DNA of 64,000 nucleotides from Luteimonas fraxinea (lineage in GTDB: Bacteria; Pseudomonadota; Gammaproteobacteria; Xanthomonadales; Xanthomonadaceae): assembly GCF_021233355.1 (NCBI RefSeq), contig NZ_CP089507.1, positions 310,001 to 374,000 on the forward strand, read 5' to 3'. The notes beneath the pieces were generated by a model that searched no databases, was not told the origin of the DNA, and was given only the letters and a program-made list of their open reading frames with translations. The translations under genes and the position numbers were made by a program. Shown here piece after piece: positions 20,209 to 28,028 of the stretch (its first letter is position 1; the number at the start of each line of letters is the position of its first letter).

Positions 20209-22340
20209 GTGCCACACGTCCCCGTGTGCAGAAAGCCGCGAAATCCGCCCGTGGTCCTGAGCCCATCGACGGGTCGAACGAGCCGGTCGATCCGCTGCGT
20301 GACCCGGCGCTGTATCTCAATCGCGAACTGTCGCAGCTGGATTTCAACTTCCGCGTGCTGGCACAGGCGCAGGACGAGTCGGTACCGCTGCTCGAACGTC
20401 TGAAATATCTGTGCATCGCCTGCACCAACCTCGACGAGTTCTTCGAGATCCGCGCCGCGACGATGCATCACGCGCAGGATTTCGGCGTGCCGTTGCCGCC
20501 CGACGGGTTGACGCCTGCCACCGTGCTCAAGCGGATCCACGAGCGCACCGCGCAGCTGGTCGAGGCGCAGTACTCGTGCTGGAACCAGGTGCTGCGCCCG
20601 GCGATGTCGGAAGCCGGCGTGCGCGTGCTGGGCCGCGAGCAGTGGACCGCGCGCCAGACGCGCTGGCTGCGCGCCTACTTCCGCGACGAGGTGATGCCGG
20701 TGCTGTCGCCGCTGGGCCTCGATCCGGCGCATCCGTTCCCGAAGATCCTCAACAAGTCGCTCAACATCGTCGTCGTGCTCAAGGGCAAGGACGCGTTCGG
20801 CCGCGTGGGCAATCTCGCCATCGTGCGCGCGCCGCGCTCGCTGCCACGCATCATCCAGCTGCCCGAGAGCATCTCCGGCGGCGAGTACGACTTCGTGTTC
20901 CTGTCATCGGTGCTGTCGGAGTTCGTGCACGAGCTCTTCCCCGGCATGGACGTCAAGGGCGCCTACCAGTTCCGCGTGACCCGCAATTCCGAACTGATCG
21001 TCGACGACGAGGAAGTCGAGAATCTCGCCCTCGCGCTGCGCGACGAGCTCGCCGGCCGCGGCTACCTGCGCGCGATGCGTCTCGAGATTTCGGCCAAGTG
21101 TCCGAAGCCGATCGTGCGCACGCTGCTGCAGAATTTCGATCTGCCCGAGAACGCGGTCTACCGCATCGACGGCCCGGTGAACCTCAACCGCATCAGCCAG
21201 ATCTTCGATCTCGTGCAGCGGCCCGACCTCAAGTTCCCGCCCTTCCAGCAGCGGCTGCCCAAGGGCACCGATGCGATGTTCGAGCTGATCGCCGACGGCG
21301 ACATCCTGCTGCACCATCCCTTCGATTCGTTCGCGCCGGTGCTGGAGCTGATCAAGCAGGCGGCCGAAGACCCGAACGTGCTGGCGATCAAGCAGACGCT
21401 GTACCGGACGGGCAAGGACTCGGGCATCGTCGAGCACCTGATCCAGGCGGCGCGCAACGGCAAGGACGTGACCGTCGTCGTCGAACTGCGCGCGCGTTTC
21501 GACGAGGAAGCCAATCTCGGCCTCGCGGATCGCTTGCAGGAAGCCGGCGTGCAGGTGGTCTACGGCGTGGTCGGCTACAAGACCCACGCCAAGATGCTGC
21601 TCGTCGTGCGCCGCGAAGGCCGCAAGCTGCGCCGCTATGTACATCTGGGCACCGGCAATTACCACGCCGGCACCGCGCGCGTGTACACCGACTTCGGTCT
21701 GCTGACGACCGATCCCGACATCGCCAACGATGTGCACCTGCTGTTCCAGCAGATGTCGGGCCTGGCGCCAGCGATCGGGCTCAAGCGCCTGCTGCAATCG
21801 CCTTTCACCCTGCATGCCGGCGTCATCGCACGTATCGAGCGCGAAACCGCGCATGCGAAGGCGGGACGTCCGGCGCGCATCGTCGCCAAGATGAACGCTC
21901 TCAACGAGCCGCAGGTGATGCGTGCGCTGTATGTCGCATCTCAAGCCGGCGTGCAGATCGATCTGATCATCCGCGGCGCCTGCGCGCTGCGTCCCGGCGT
22001 GCCCGGCGTGTCGGAGAACATCCGCGTGCGTTCGATCGTCGGTCGCTTCCTCGAGCATCACCGCGTGTACTGGTTCGCCAACGACGGCGAGCCGGACCTG
22101 TTCTGCGCCAGCGCCGACTGGCTGGAACGCAATCTCCTGCGACGTGTGGAGACGGGCTTTCCGATCCTCGATCCGGAGATCGCGGTGCGCGTGCGCAGCG
22201 AATCGCTCGACAACTACCTGGCCGATAACCTCAACGCCTGGGAACTGCGCGAGGACGGCACCTACGACAAGATCGTGCCGGACGGCGACACGATGCCGCA
22301 TTCGGCGCAGGGCTGGTTGCTCGCACATCTGTGCGGCTGA
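20205..22340 (+). CDS. ppk1: Polyphosphate kinase 1
   Basis: 711 residues from the ATG at 20205, overlapping the phoR stop as ATGA. PPK1 polymerises the gamma phosphate of ATP into inorganic polyphosphate. The N-terminal domain (LYLNRELSQLDFNFRVLAQA, NLDEFFEIRAATM), the head domain and the two phospholipase-D-like C-terminal domains are all present. The autophosphorylated histidine is His480 in YVHLGTGNYH; the second conserved His lies in YKTHAKMLLVVRRE shortly before. Length is typical. Position directly behind phoR and ahead of ppx places polyphosphate synthesis and breakdown beside the phosphate sensor. Confidence 0.97.
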   Translation: MSATRPRVQKAAKSARGPEPIDGSNEPVDPLRDPALYLNRELSQLDFNFRVLAQAQDESVPLLERLKYLCIACTNLDEFFEIRAATMHHAQDFGVPLPPDGLTPATVLKRIHERTAQLVEAQYSCWNQVLRPAMSEAGVRVLGREQWTARQTRWLRAYFRDEVMPVLSPLGLDPAHPFPKILNKSLNIVVVLKGKDAFGRVGNLAIVRAPRSLPRIIQLPESISGGEYDFVFLSSVLSEFVHELFPGMDVKGAYQFRVTRNSELIVDDEEVENLALALRDELAGRGYLRAMRLEISAKCPKPIVRTLLQNFDLPENAVYRIDGPVNLNRISQIFDLVQRPDLKFPPFQQRLPKGTDAMFELIADGDILLHHPFDSFAPVLELIKQAAEDPNVLAIKQTLYRTGKDSGIVEHLIQAARNGKDVTVVVELRARFDEEANLGLADRLQEAGVQVVYGVVGYKTHAKMLLVVRREGRKLRRYVHLGTGNYHAGTARVYTDFGLLTTDPDIANDVHLLFQQMSGLAPAIGLKRLLQSPFTLHAGVIARIERETAHAKAGRPARIVAKMNALNEPQVMRALYVASQAGVQIDLIIRGACALRPGVPGVSENIRVRSIVGRFLEHHRVYWFANDGEPDLFCASADWLERNLLRRVETGFPILDPEIAVRVRSESLDNYLADNLNAWELREDGTYDKIVPDGDTMPHSAQGWLLAHLCG

Positions 22341-22420
22341 GCGGGTGGCGCGGCATGCATTAACATGCCCGCTCCCCCAACGCCGCGGTCGCGTCCTGCG
22401 CCCCGGCATCCAGGAATGCC

Positions 22421-23965
22421 ATGACCGGTCAAGACACGCTCGCGCTCGCCGAGGCACTGACGGTACCGCTCGAAGACGGCGAGATGCTCGCCGCGATCGA
22501 CCTGGGCTCCAACAGTTTCCATATGGTCGTGGCCCGCTACACGCTGGGCCAGTTGCGCGTCGTCGATCGCCTGCGCGAGACCGTGCGCATGGCCGAGGGC
22601 CTCGATAGCCGCGGCGGTCTCACGCCCGATGTGCGCCAGCGTGCGCTGCAATGCCTGTCGCGTTTCGGGCAGCGCATCCGTGACATCCCACCGCAGCGCG
22701 TGCGCGCACTGGCCACCAACACCGTGCGCCGGCTGTCTGCGCCGCAGGCGTTTCTGGTGCCGGCAGAAACCGCGCTGGGCCATGCGATCGAAGTGATCTC
22801 GGGCCGAGAGGAAGCGCGTCTGATCTATCTCGGCGTCTCGCACGCGCAACCTCCCAAGCCCGGCCAGCGCCGGCTGGTGATCGACATCGGTGGCGGCTCG
22901 ACCGAATGCATCATCGGTAGCGGCTTCGACGCGCTGGAGCGCGAAAGCCTGCAGATCGGTTGCGTCGCCAGCACGCGACGGTTCTTTCCAGGCGGCAAGC
23001 TGTCGAAGAAGCGCTGGCGCGAGGCGCTGGCGGAAGTCTCGGCGGAGTTCCAGCAGTTCGCCAGCACCTATCGCACGCTCGGCTGGCAGGAAGTCGTCGG
23101 CGCGTCCGGCACCAACAAGGCCATCGGAGAGATCTGCGCAGCGATGAAGCTGACCAAGGGCGCCGTGACCGCGCAGGCGCTGCCGATCGTGCGCGACACG
23201 CTGCTGCAGGCCGGCAATATCGACGCGATCAACCTGCCCGGTCTGTCGGATGATCGCCGGCCGATCATCGCTGGTGGCGTGCTGGTACTCGAAGCGGCGT
23301 TCCAGGTGCTCGGCATCGATCGCATGCAGGTCAGCAAGGCCGCGATGCGCGAAGGCGTGCTGCGCGACATGCTCGGCCGCGGCGGCAGCGACGATCCGCG
23401 CGAAAGCTCGATCGCCGCGCTGGAACAGCGCTACGGCATCGACCAGGCGCAGGCGACGCGCGTGGAGACGACGGCACTGCGTCTGTTCGACCAGGTCGCG
23501 CGCAGCTGGAGCCTCGACGGCGACGATCTGCGCATGCTGGCCTGGGCCGCGCGCGTGCACGAGCTGGGCTTGGTGATCGCGCATAGCCAGTACCACGTGC
23601 ACGGCGCTTACGTGCTCGAACACTCCGACATCGCCGGCTTCTCGCGCCAGGAACAGCTGTTCCTGGCGACGCTCGTGCGCTGCCAGCGCCGCAAGGTCGG
23701 CAAGTCCACGTTCGAGGCCCTGCCCGATCGTCTGCTGCAGCAGGCGCGGCGCGCCGCCGCGCTGCTGCGGATCGCAGTGCTGCTGCATCGCAGCCACGAG
23801 GCCGACGAGATTCCGCGCCTGCAGGCGACTGCCGACGGTCCGCTGCTGCGCCTGAGCCTGCCGCGCCAGTGGCTCGATGCGCGGCCGCTGCTGCGCACGG
23901 ATCTGGAGGGTGAACCCGACGACATGGCCGCGCTCGGCATCACCCTGGCGCTCACGGCGGACTGA
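22421..23965 (+). CDS. ppx: Exopolyphosphatase (Ppx/GppA family)
   Basis: 514 residues from the ATG at 22421. Members of this ASKHA-fold family release orthophosphate from the ends of polyphosphate or hydrolyse pppGpp. Phosphate-1 and phosphate-2 loops are AIDLGSNSFHMVV (about 25-37) and VIDIGGGSTECII (about 153-165). ETVRMAEGLDSRGGLTPD is the usual family loop and the C-terminal helical HD-like half is complete (AARVHELGLVIAHSQYHVHG). The location after ppk1 favours exopolyphosphatase over GppA, but both activities are possible. An 80-bp gap separates it from ppk1, on the same strand. Confidence 0.94.
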   Translation: MTGQDTLALAEALTVPLEDGEMLAAIDLGSNSFHMVVARYTLGQLRVVDRLRETVRMAEGLDSRGGLTPDVRQRALQCLSRFGQRIRDIPPQRVRALATNTVRRLSAPQAFLVPAETALGHAIEVISGREEARLIYLGVSHAQPPKPGQRRLVIDIGGGSTECIIGSGFDALERESLQIGCVASTRRFFPGGKLSKKRWREALAEVSAEFQQFASTYRTLGWQEVVGASGTNKAIGEICAAMKLTKGAVTAQALPIVRDTLLQAGNIDAINLPGLSDDRRPIIAGGVLVLEAAFQVLGIDRMQVSKAAMREGVLRDMLGRGGSDDPRESSIAALEQRYGIDQAQATRVETTALRLFDQVARSWSLDGDDLRMLAWAARVHELGLVIAHSQYHVHGAYVLEHSDIAGFSRQEQLFLATLVRCQRRKVGKSTFEALPDRLLQQARRAAALLRIAVLLHRSHEADEIPRLQATADGPLLRLSLPRQWLDARPLLRTDLEGEPDDMAALGITLALTAD

Positions 23966-23984
23966 GTTCGCCGGCTCCGACAGT

Positions 23985-24007
23985 GCGTGACCGGCATCCG
24001 GTCACGC
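23985..24007 (+). terminator. Perfect hairpin after ppx
   Basis: GCGTGACCGG and CCGGTCACGC form a perfect 10-bp stem with loop CAT, 19 bp after the ppx stop. No T-run follows, so termination would be inefficient. Its right arm directly abuts the Pho-like repeats at 24007. Confidence 0.45.
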
Positions 24008-24035
24008 TGTCACCGAAGCGTCAAACCCCGGTCAT
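24007..24035 (+). promoter_or_regulatory. Three 11-bp-phased Pho half-sites before the glycosyltransferase
   Basis: CTGTCAC (24007-24013), GCGTCAA (24018-24024) and CGGTCAT (24029-24035) each carry GTCA at the same position with an exact 11-bp period, the geometry of PhoB direct repeats. A poor -10 (CATCGT, 24044-24049) follows 8 bp later. The array sits 55 bp before the glycosyltransferase ATG, suggesting that this gene and the PAP2 gene belong to the Pho regulon. Confidence 0.68.
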
Positions 24036-24089
24036 CGAAGCGGCATCGTCCGTCCGCAAGCTGCGCACAACCAGCGACCGGACCGAACG

Positions 24090-25280
24090 ATGCGCTACGC
24101 GATCGTCACCGATACGTACACGCCCGATATCAACGGGGTGGCCCTGACGCTGCAATCCTACGTCCGCGGTCTGCGCGCACGCGGACACGCGGTCGAGGTG
24201 ATCCGCCCGGCCCGTGCCGGCGAACCGCCTGGTGCCGATGCACAGTCCTTGCGCATCCGTAGCCTGCGCGTGCCGCGCTATCCGGGGCTGCGCCTCGCAC
24301 TGCCTGCCGGACAACGCCTGCGCGCCCGCTGGCGCGCTGCGCGGCCCGACGCGATCTACGTCGCCACCGAAGGCCCGTTGGGCTGGTCGGCGCTCAATGC
24401 CGCGCAGGCGCTGGACGTTCCGGTCGTCACCGCATTGCACACCCGCTTCGACATCTACATGGGCGCGTATGGCGTGCCGTGGCTGCAGCCCGCCGCGCTG
24501 TCGTGGATGCGCCGCTTCCACGCCCGCGCCGATGCCACGCTCGTCGCCACGCAGGCACTCGCCATCGAACTGCGCGGCGCCGGCATCGGCCATCCGGTCG
24601 TGCTGTCGCGCGCGGTCGACTGCGCGCAATTCGATCCGGCGCGGCGCGATGCGGACTTGCGCACGCATTGGGGCGTCGACGAGGACGGCCTCGTCGCGAT
24701 CCACGTCGGCCGTATCGCCGCCGAGAAGAACTTGGGTCTCGCGGTGCGCGCGTTCCGCGCCCTTCAGGCGGAGCGACCGGACGCGCGCATGGTGTTCGTC
24801 GGCGACGGTCCGGAGCGCTACGCGCTTCAAGCCGCGAATCCGGATTTCATCTTCAGCGGCTCACAGCGCGGCGACGATCTCGGCCGGCACTTCGCCAGCG
24901 CCGACCTGTTCCTGTTCCCCAGCCGCAGCGAGACCTTCGGCAACGTGGTGCTCGAATCGATGGCCTGCGGCGTGCCGCAGGTCGCCTTCGACCATGGCGC
25001 GGCGACCGAACACCTGTGCGACGGCTTCCAGGGCGCGCGGATCGCCGGTGACGATGAAGATGCGTTCGTCGCCGCCGCGGTCGCGCTGGCGCAGGACCCG
25101 TCGACGCGCCGTGCGATGGGTCTGGCCGGTCGCGAAGCCATGCGCCGGCTGACGCCCGCGCACGTCGCCGACGATCTCGATGCGCTGCTGTCCGGCCTGC
25201 GCGGCGGCGCGCCCGACGCGCGCACACCGCTTCCGACTCCGACCGATGCCGAGGATGCCGATGCACGCGCCGCCGCGTAG
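24090..25280 (+). CDS. GT4-family glycosyltransferase
   Basis: 396 residues from the ATG at 24090 (MRYAIVTDTYTPDINGVALT). The N-terminal Rossmann domain has the NGVALT glycine loop; the C-terminal donor-binding domain has IHVGRIAAEKNLGLAVRAF and the E-x7-E type motif SRSETFGNVVLESMACG, both typical of GT-B retaining enzymes of family GT4. The closest functional types I can suggest are diacylglycerol or phosphatidylinositol-type glycosyltransferases; the acceptor is not determined by sequence. It is preceded by phased Pho half-sites and overlaps the PAP2 gene by 20 bp, so a role in making glycolipids that replace phospholipids during phosphate starvation is a reasonable inference, not a demonstrated function. 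Confidence 0.9.
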   Translation: MRYAIVTDTYTPDINGVALTLQSYVRGLRARGHAVEVIRPARAGEPPGADAQSLRIRSLRVPRYPGLRLALPAGQRLRARWRAARPDAIYVATEGPLGWSALNAAQALDVPVVTALHTRFDIYMGAYGVPWLQPAALSWMRRFHARADATLVATQALAIELRGAGIGHPVVLSRAVDCAQFDPARRDADLRTHWGVDEDGLVAIHVGRIAAEKNLGLAVRAFRALQAERPDARMVFVGDGPERYALQAANPDFIFSGSQRGDDLGRHFASADLFLFPSRSETFGNVVLESMACGVPQVAFDHGAATEHLCDGFQGARIAGDDEDAFVAAAVALAQDPSTRRAMGLAGREAMRRLTPAHVADDLDALLSGLRGGAPDARTPLPTPTDAEDADARAAA

Positions 25281-25797
25281 CCGACTGCTCCACCACGACA
25301 CCGGCTGGTGCCTGCGCGCCAACCGCGCCTGCACCCGGCTGTGGATCCGCCGCTACTTCTCCACCGTCAGCCGTCTGGGCGACGGCGTGTTCTGGTACCT
25401 GCTGATGGCCGCGCTGGTGCTGATCGACGGCTTCGACGGCCTGGTCGCCGCGACGCACATGGCCGCCACCGGCGCCGTCGCGCTGCTGCTCTACAAATCC
25501 CTCAAGCGCTGGACCAAGCGTCCCCGCCCCTTCGCCGCCGACGGCCGCATCCGCGCCTGGGTTGCCCCGCTCGACGAGTTCAGTTTCCCGTCCGGGCACA
25601 CGCTGCACGCGGTGTCGTTCTCGATCGTCGCGGTGGCGTGGTATCCGATGCTCGCCGGTGTGCTGGTGCCGTTTGCGGCGAGTGTGGCGGTGTCGCGGGT
25701 GGTGCTGGGCCTGCACTATCCGAGTGATGTGCTGGCGGCGACGGCGATCGGCATTGTTTTGGGCACTGCTTCGCTATGGTGCGCGGGCGTCATCTGA
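25261..25797 (+). CDS. PAP2-family membrane phosphatase
   Basis: 178 residues from the ATG at 25261, chosen because GAGG lies seven bases upstream; earlier in-frame starts lie deeper inside the glycosyltransferase gene. The three-part acid-phosphatase signature is present: KRWTKRPRP, FPSGHT and SRVVLGLHYPSD, with intervening membrane segments (about 38-57, 60-80, 115-135, 155-175). Such enzymes dephosphorylate phosphatidic acid, undecaprenyl pyrophosphate or similar lipids at the periplasmic face. Together with the overlapping glycosyltransferase it could supply diacylglycerol for glycolipid synthesis. Downstream, transcription runs into repeat copy B. Confidence 0.9.
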   Translation: MHAPPRSRLLHHDTGWCLRANRACTRLWIRRYFSTVSRLGDGVFWYLLMAALVLIDGFDGLVAATHMAATGAVALLLYKSLKRWTKRPRPFAADGRIRAWVAPLDEFSFPSGHTLHAVSFSIVAVAWYPMLAGVLVPFAASVAVSRVVLGLHYPSDVLAATAIGIVLGTASLWCAGVI

Positions 25798-25868
25798 TTT
25801 GGCGCCTGACGTCCGGCTTGCCGGCTGTCGCTTCACCATGACGCAGGACGCTGCAGTAAAGCTTGCCG

Positions 25869-26344
25869 ACCCGTAGGGCGCCGCCCATGGATGGGCGGCG
25901 TTTTCCGACCGAGGCAGGATGCCGAGTCGGAAAATCCCGGTGCAAATGATGCCGAGGGCTGTGGACGTGTCGGGGAGACGTTTTTCTTTGGTTCCGTTTC
26001 TTTGACTCGCATCTCCAATGCTCGCCCCTTCGGGGCCGGCTTCGCCGTTCGCGCTGCGCGCGTAGGCGTCCACCAAAAGAAATGAACTCGGCCGCGCCAG
26101 CGGACGAAAGCGTTTGATCTACGCCTGTGCGTTTGCCCGCGGCGGGAGAAGCAACATCAAACGCTTCCACTCGCCTTGCGGCGAGCGGGTTCATTTCTTT
26201 TGCTGGCCCAAAAGAAACGGAACCAAAGAAAACGGCCAGCCCCGACGAAGCTCACCCGGCGATTCACTCGTTCCGGCATTTTCCGACTCGCCATCCTGGC
26301 TCGGTCGAAAAACGCCGCACATCCATGTGCGGCGCCCTACGGGT
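25869..26344 (-). repeat. Nested-palindromic repeat element, copy B, inverted relative to copy A
   Basis: It starts ACCCGTAGGGC and ends GCCCTACGGGT, matching the termini of copy A. The left half corresponds to the reverse complement of copy A's right half, and the right half (CGTTCCGGCATTTTCC...) to copy A's left half; similarity continues on the right to about 26400 (GATCTTCGATCA region, read in reverse). Tip hairpins are GCCGCCCATGG/ATGGGCGGC and GCCGCACAT/ATGTGCGGC. It is about 60 bp shorter than copy A. It fills the gap between the converging PAP2 and nitrilase-family genes; nothing else is evident between 25798 and 26415. Confidence 0.85.
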
Positions 26345-26415
26345 GTTCAAGTCGTGGCGTCGCCTGATCGAAGATCAGAAGCAGGCCTCGCGCGCGACTG
26401 GCGCGGGTGCGAACA

Positions 26416-27309
26416 CTAAGCGGGCGAATCAAACGACGACAACACCGCTCTCACCAACGCAGGCCGCGCCTGCCCCACCCAATCCCGATCATTGTCGACC
26501 TGCGCATCCACGCGCGCCGCTTCCAACGCGTCCACATCGAGATCGGCGATCGCCCAGACATCCGCGTCGTTGGTCTCGACCAGCACCCCGTCCGCCGGAA
26601 ACCCCACATCCATCGGTGCGAACAGACCGGCGCTGCCGGTGTTGACGTCGAGGATCGGGGTCCACGGCGCTTCACCCGCCGTCACCGACTGGGCGACGAA
26701 GCAGCGATTCTCCAGCGCGCGGGCGAGGCAGCCCACACGCACGCGCGTCGCGCCCGCCGCGGTGTCGGTGCAGCTGGGCACCAGCAGCAGGCGTGCGCCC
26801 GCCTCCCACTGCGTGCGGGCCAGCAGCGGGAACTCGATGTCGTAGCAGATGGCGATGCCGGCGCGCGCGCCGCCGAGGTCGAAGACTTTGAGCGTGTCGC
26901 CCGGTTCAATCACGCCGGTTTTCTTCTCGAAGCCGGTCAGCTGCAGCTTGTCCTGCCAGGCGTGTCCACCGTCGGGCGAGAACAGATCGCTGCGGTTGCG
27001 GTAACGGCCGCCGCCGATGTCGACGAGGAAGGAGCCGGCGACGATGTGCATGCCGGTGTCACGCGCGAGGCCGGCGAACAGGGTGAGCCAGTCGTCGCGG
27101 TAGCGCTGGACGGCGGCCAGCGAAGCGCGCGTGTTGCTGCGCACGCTGTCGTCGAAGGTCGCGGCCAGTTCCAGTGCGAGGTATTCGGGCAACACCGCGA
27201 CCTGTGCGCCCTGCGCGGCGGCGTCGCCGAGCAGGCGTCGCTGATGCGCGGCGAAGGCGTCGAAATCTGGCGGCATGCCGATGGCGTAGCGTGCGGCGGC
27301 CACCCTCAT
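26416..27309 (-). CDS. Carbon-nitrogen hydrolase (nitrilase superfamily)
   Basis: 297 residues from the ATG at 27309. The catalytic triad Glu-Lys-Cys is visible: Glu42 in LPEYLALELA, Lys121 in WQDKLQLTGFEK and Cys155 in IAICYDIEFP. Enzymes of this superfamily hydrolyse amides or nitriles; the actual substrate (omega-amide, N-carbamoyl compound or other) cannot be read from the motifs. The start overlaps the stop of the upstream GNAT gene by 4 bp, so acetyltransferase and hydrolase are co-translated, a pairing seen in other bacteria where the two modify or salvage the same type of amide. Confidence 0.92.
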   Translation of the reverse strand: MRVAAARYAIGMPPDFDAFAAHQRRLLGDAAAQGAQVAVLPEYLALELAATFDDSVRSNTRASLAAVQRYRDDWLTLFAGLARDTGMHIVAGSFLVDIGGGRYRNRSDLFSPDGGHAWQDKLQLTGFEKKTGVIEPGDTLKVFDLGGARAGIAICYDIEFPLLARTQWEAGARLLLVPSCTDTAAGATRVRVGCLARALENRCFVAQSVTAGEAPWTPILDVNTGSAGLFAPMDVGFPADGVLVETNDADVWAIADLDVDALEAARVDAQVDNDRDWVGQARPALVRAVLSSFDSPA

Positions 27310-27914
27310 GCGCTGGCCTCCAGTGGTCGGGTCCAGAACGTCATCGGATGTGCCACGTCGCCGACATCACGCTCGTCCCAGCGCAGCAGCATGGTCATGC
27401 CCGGCTGCCGCACGTAGCCGCGCTTGTGCCAGAACACCTCGTTGTCGTGGTGATCGGCGGGCCGGCGCGGATCGTCCTCGGCGCGATCGACGGCGGCGAA
27501 TGCGGTCATGTCGAAACCGCCGAGGTCGCGTGCGTGGGCTTCGCGCAGATCGAAGAATTGATGGCCGATGCCGTGTCCACGCCACTGCGGCAGCAGCACC
27601 GACTCGCCGAAATAGAACACGCGGTCGACAGCGACATCCTGATCGACGAACGGCGCCTGGAACTCGGTCGTGTCATCGGCCAGCGGCAGACCGGTCGACG
27701 CGCCGACGACAGTGTCACCGTCGAACGCGAGCACGAACACGCTGCGCGGCGAGCGCGCATACGCGGCCAGATAGTCGCGTTCGTAGTCGGCATCGCCAGC
27801 GTAGAGATACGGCCAGTCGTGGAACACGGTCATGCGCAGCTGCGCGACCGCAGCGATCCAGGGGTGCATCGCATCGCCCGACAGCGTGCGCACGGTGGGA
27901 GCTGAAGACGTCAT
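27306..27914 (-). CDS. GNAT-family N-acetyltransferase
   Basis: 202 residues from the ATG at 27914 (MTSSAPTVRTLSGDAM). Acetyl-CoA binding motif A is visible as VLLPQWRGHGIGHQFFDLRE at about 117-136, with the preceding strand VFYFGES. The C-terminal part (DNEVFWHKRGYVRQPGMTMLL) is the usual motif B region. The substrate is unknown. It lies 114 bp downstream of creD on the same strand and overlaps the nitrilase-superfamily gene by 4 bp. The frame open to 27995 includes a perfect palindrome and is not expected to be translated. Confidence 0.88.
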   Translation of the reverse strand: MTSSAPTVRTLSGDAMHPWIAAVAQLRMTVFHDWPYLYAGDADYERDYLAAYARSPRSVFVLAFDGDTVVGASTGLPLADDTTEFQAPFVDQDVAVDRVFYFGESVLLPQWRGHGIGHQFFDLREAHARDLGGFDMTAFAAVDRAEDDPRRPADHHDNEVFWHKRGYVRQPGMTMLLRWDERDVGDVAHPMTFWTRPLEASA

Positions 27915-27969
27915 GCGCGAAGTCTGGCATGCGTGCGGTGGGCGCTTCGTATGCGCCGTGGAACGCAGC

Positions 27970-27995
27970 GTGGCCGCAGGCATGCCTGCGGCCAC
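27970..27995. repeat. Perfect 26-bp palindrome
   Basis: GTGGCCGCAGGC, AT, GCCTGCGGCCAC: two perfect 12-bp arms with a 2-nt centre, between creD and the GNAT gene. It could be a REP-like unit or a creD hairpin without a T-run. Next to it CTATGGATCAGC is repeated in tandem (28012 and 28022 regions). Confidence 0.7.
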
Positions 27996-28028
27996 ATGTT
28001 CACCTTCTATGGATCAGCACGCTATGGA

